DNA of 64,000 bases. Source: JAOUEA01 sp963810945 (GTDB lineage: Bacteria; Actinomycetota; UBA4738; HRBIN12). Under the pieces are notes generated by a model that was not told the DNA's origin, did not search any database, and saw only the letters and a list, made by a program, of their open reading frames with translations. Shown here one piece after another: positions 63,207 to 64,000 of the stretch. The stretch spans positions 1 through 64,000 of the forward strand of contig CAWEPI010000008.1 of the NCBI GenBank assembly GCA_963810945.1, given 5' to 3'. Each line of letters starts with the position of its first letter. The first letter of the stretch is position 1. Both the position numbers and the translations under genes were made by a program.

Positions 63207-64000
63207 ATGCCGGCCGACACGCTTGCACGACCGGTCGTGTCGACCCCTCGGTTCGGGCGGCCCACGCGAGACATGTCCGGGCTCGATCAGCGCTCGGCAG
63301 CGCGCGCGATCGGCGCGAGCATCGCGGTGATGCCGATCCTGCGACCCGGCCTCGCGGGTTCGGTGACCCCCGCCGATGTGGTGATCGCCGCGTCGATCCT
63401 CGTCGTCGCGCTGTGGCTCGGCTCGAACCGGCTGCCGGTCAAACTGCCTCTGGGCGTCGCCGTCGCGACGTCGGTGGTGGGCGGTCTCGTGGCGGCCATC
63501 GTCGGCGACCACGTGACGATCGGCGCCATCGCGATCGGGCAGGACCTCCTGCTCTTCGGTTGGTGCGTGGCCATCGCCAACGTCTGCAGGACGCCGGGGG
63601 CGCTCGCCGTGGTCATCCGGGCGTGGGTGTGGAGCTCCGTCGCGGTCGGGGTCGTCATGATCATCGGGGCCGCCACGGGGTGGACGGCCCTCGCCGGTCA
63701 GGAGGTCGAGGGCGGACGCGCCGCGTTGCTGTTCCCGAATCCGAATCAGGCCGGAGGGTACTTCGCCGCGTCCTTCATGGTGATCCTCCTCTGCGGCGTG
63801 ATCCCCCGTTCCAGCGTCAAGGTCGTGGCCGCCGTCGTGGTCGGCGTCGCCATGCTCCTCGCGGCATCCAACGCGGCGATCGGCGGAACGCTGTTCGGGC
63901 TCCTCGTCGCCGGGATCATCGCGATCGCGAAGGCACGGGGCGTGTTGGTCGCGATCGCGGTCGGCGCGATCGCCGCCGCGGCCCTGACGGCGGGGGCGGT
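63207..64000 (+). CDS. O-antigen polymerase/ligase-like membrane protein, partial (3' end beyond window)
   Basis: Starts probably at the ATG at 63207 (MPADTLARPVVSTPRFGRPT); a TTG at 63192 overlapping the Wzz stop is possible. Helices follow (VVIAASILVVALWLGSNRLP, VAVATSVVGGLVAAIVG, GAIAIGQDLLLFGWCVAIAN, VWSSVAVGVVMIIGAATGWT). LLFPNPNQAGGYFAASFMVI is the loop typical of Wzy/WaaL proteins (NPN followed by a Gly-aromatic pair), before further helices up to the edge. About 264 codons are in the window. Its place after Wzz fits a polymerase of the second polysaccharide cluster. Confidence 0.8.
   Translation, partial: MPADTLARPVVSTPRFGRPTRDMSGLDQRSAARAIGASIAVMPILRPGLAGSVTPADVVIAASILVVALWLGSNRLPVKLPLGVAVATSVVGGLVAAIVGDHVTIGAIAIGQDLLLFGWCVAIANVCRTPGALAVVIRAWVWSSVAVGVVMIIGAATGWTALAGQEVEGGRAALLFPNPNQAGGYFAASFMVILLCGVIPRSSVKVVAAVVVGVAMLLAASNAAIGGTLFGLLVAGIIAIAKARGVLVAIAVGAIAAAALTAGA

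Overview
The window comes from a high-GC actinobacterium (Actinomycetota), most likely an uncultured lineage. The evidence is the GC-rich coding with frequent GTG starts, the order tuf / rpmG / hadA / hadB ... tRNA-Trp / secE / nusG ... rplK / rplA known from actinobacterial genomes, F420-type luciferase-like chemistry, and collagen-like secreted proteins of an actinobacterial type. I cannot fix the class from sequence reading alone.

Layout. 1-13.1 kb is a surface-polysaccharide locus with visibly lower GC than the rest: a secreted Ig/beta-helix protein, an asparagine-synthetase-like enzyme, a Wzx flippase, a GT4 glycosyltransferase, a sugar epimerase, an aminotransferase / N-acetyltransferase / dehydrogenase trio of the UDP-2,3-diacetamido-glucuronate type, a PglF/CapD-type dehydratase and a Wzz-tyrosine kinase. 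A high-GC nucleotide-sugar dehydrogenase follows at 13.3-14.6 kb and supplies the missing 6-oxidation step. 14.6-21.6 kb holds secreted and envelope proteins (VanZ, Calx-beta, TPR lipoprotein, collagen-like, large membrane protein) and an orphan antitoxin-like regulator. 21.7-37.7 kb is the translation/transcription backbone on the minus strand, split by three blocks of plus-strand genes: a cyclase fused to a beta-propeller and peptide-binding domain; an O-antigen ligase, coiled-coil protein, MFS pump and RTX protein; and a response regulator. 37.8-40.1 kb carries a RibD-like reductase and a rifampin-monooxygenase-like flavoenzyme. 41.0-46.8 kb is a tightly overlapping envelope-lipid operon with a divergent partner. 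46.9-56.8 kb mixes methyltransferases, an LLM oxidoreductase and secreted phosphoesterases. 57-64 kb is a second polysaccharide cluster (UDP-glucose dehydrogenase, epimerase, nucleotidyltransferase-kinase, P-loop kinase, Wzz, Wzy) that runs off the right edge.

Many genes are broken by single-base frameshifts, most densely in 1-9.3 kb, 11.9-14.6 kb and 23.6-26.1 kb. Housekeeping genes are intact, so I read most of these as assembly or sequencing indels rather than true decay. Coordinates of such genes are given as the span of the reconstructed product.

The most unusual observation is a dispersed intergenic element of about 150-190 nt in three copies (15.6, 51.1 and 54.3 kb), whose long-range stem shows a compensatory base change between copies, suggesting an undescribed structured RNA or a mobile hairpin element.
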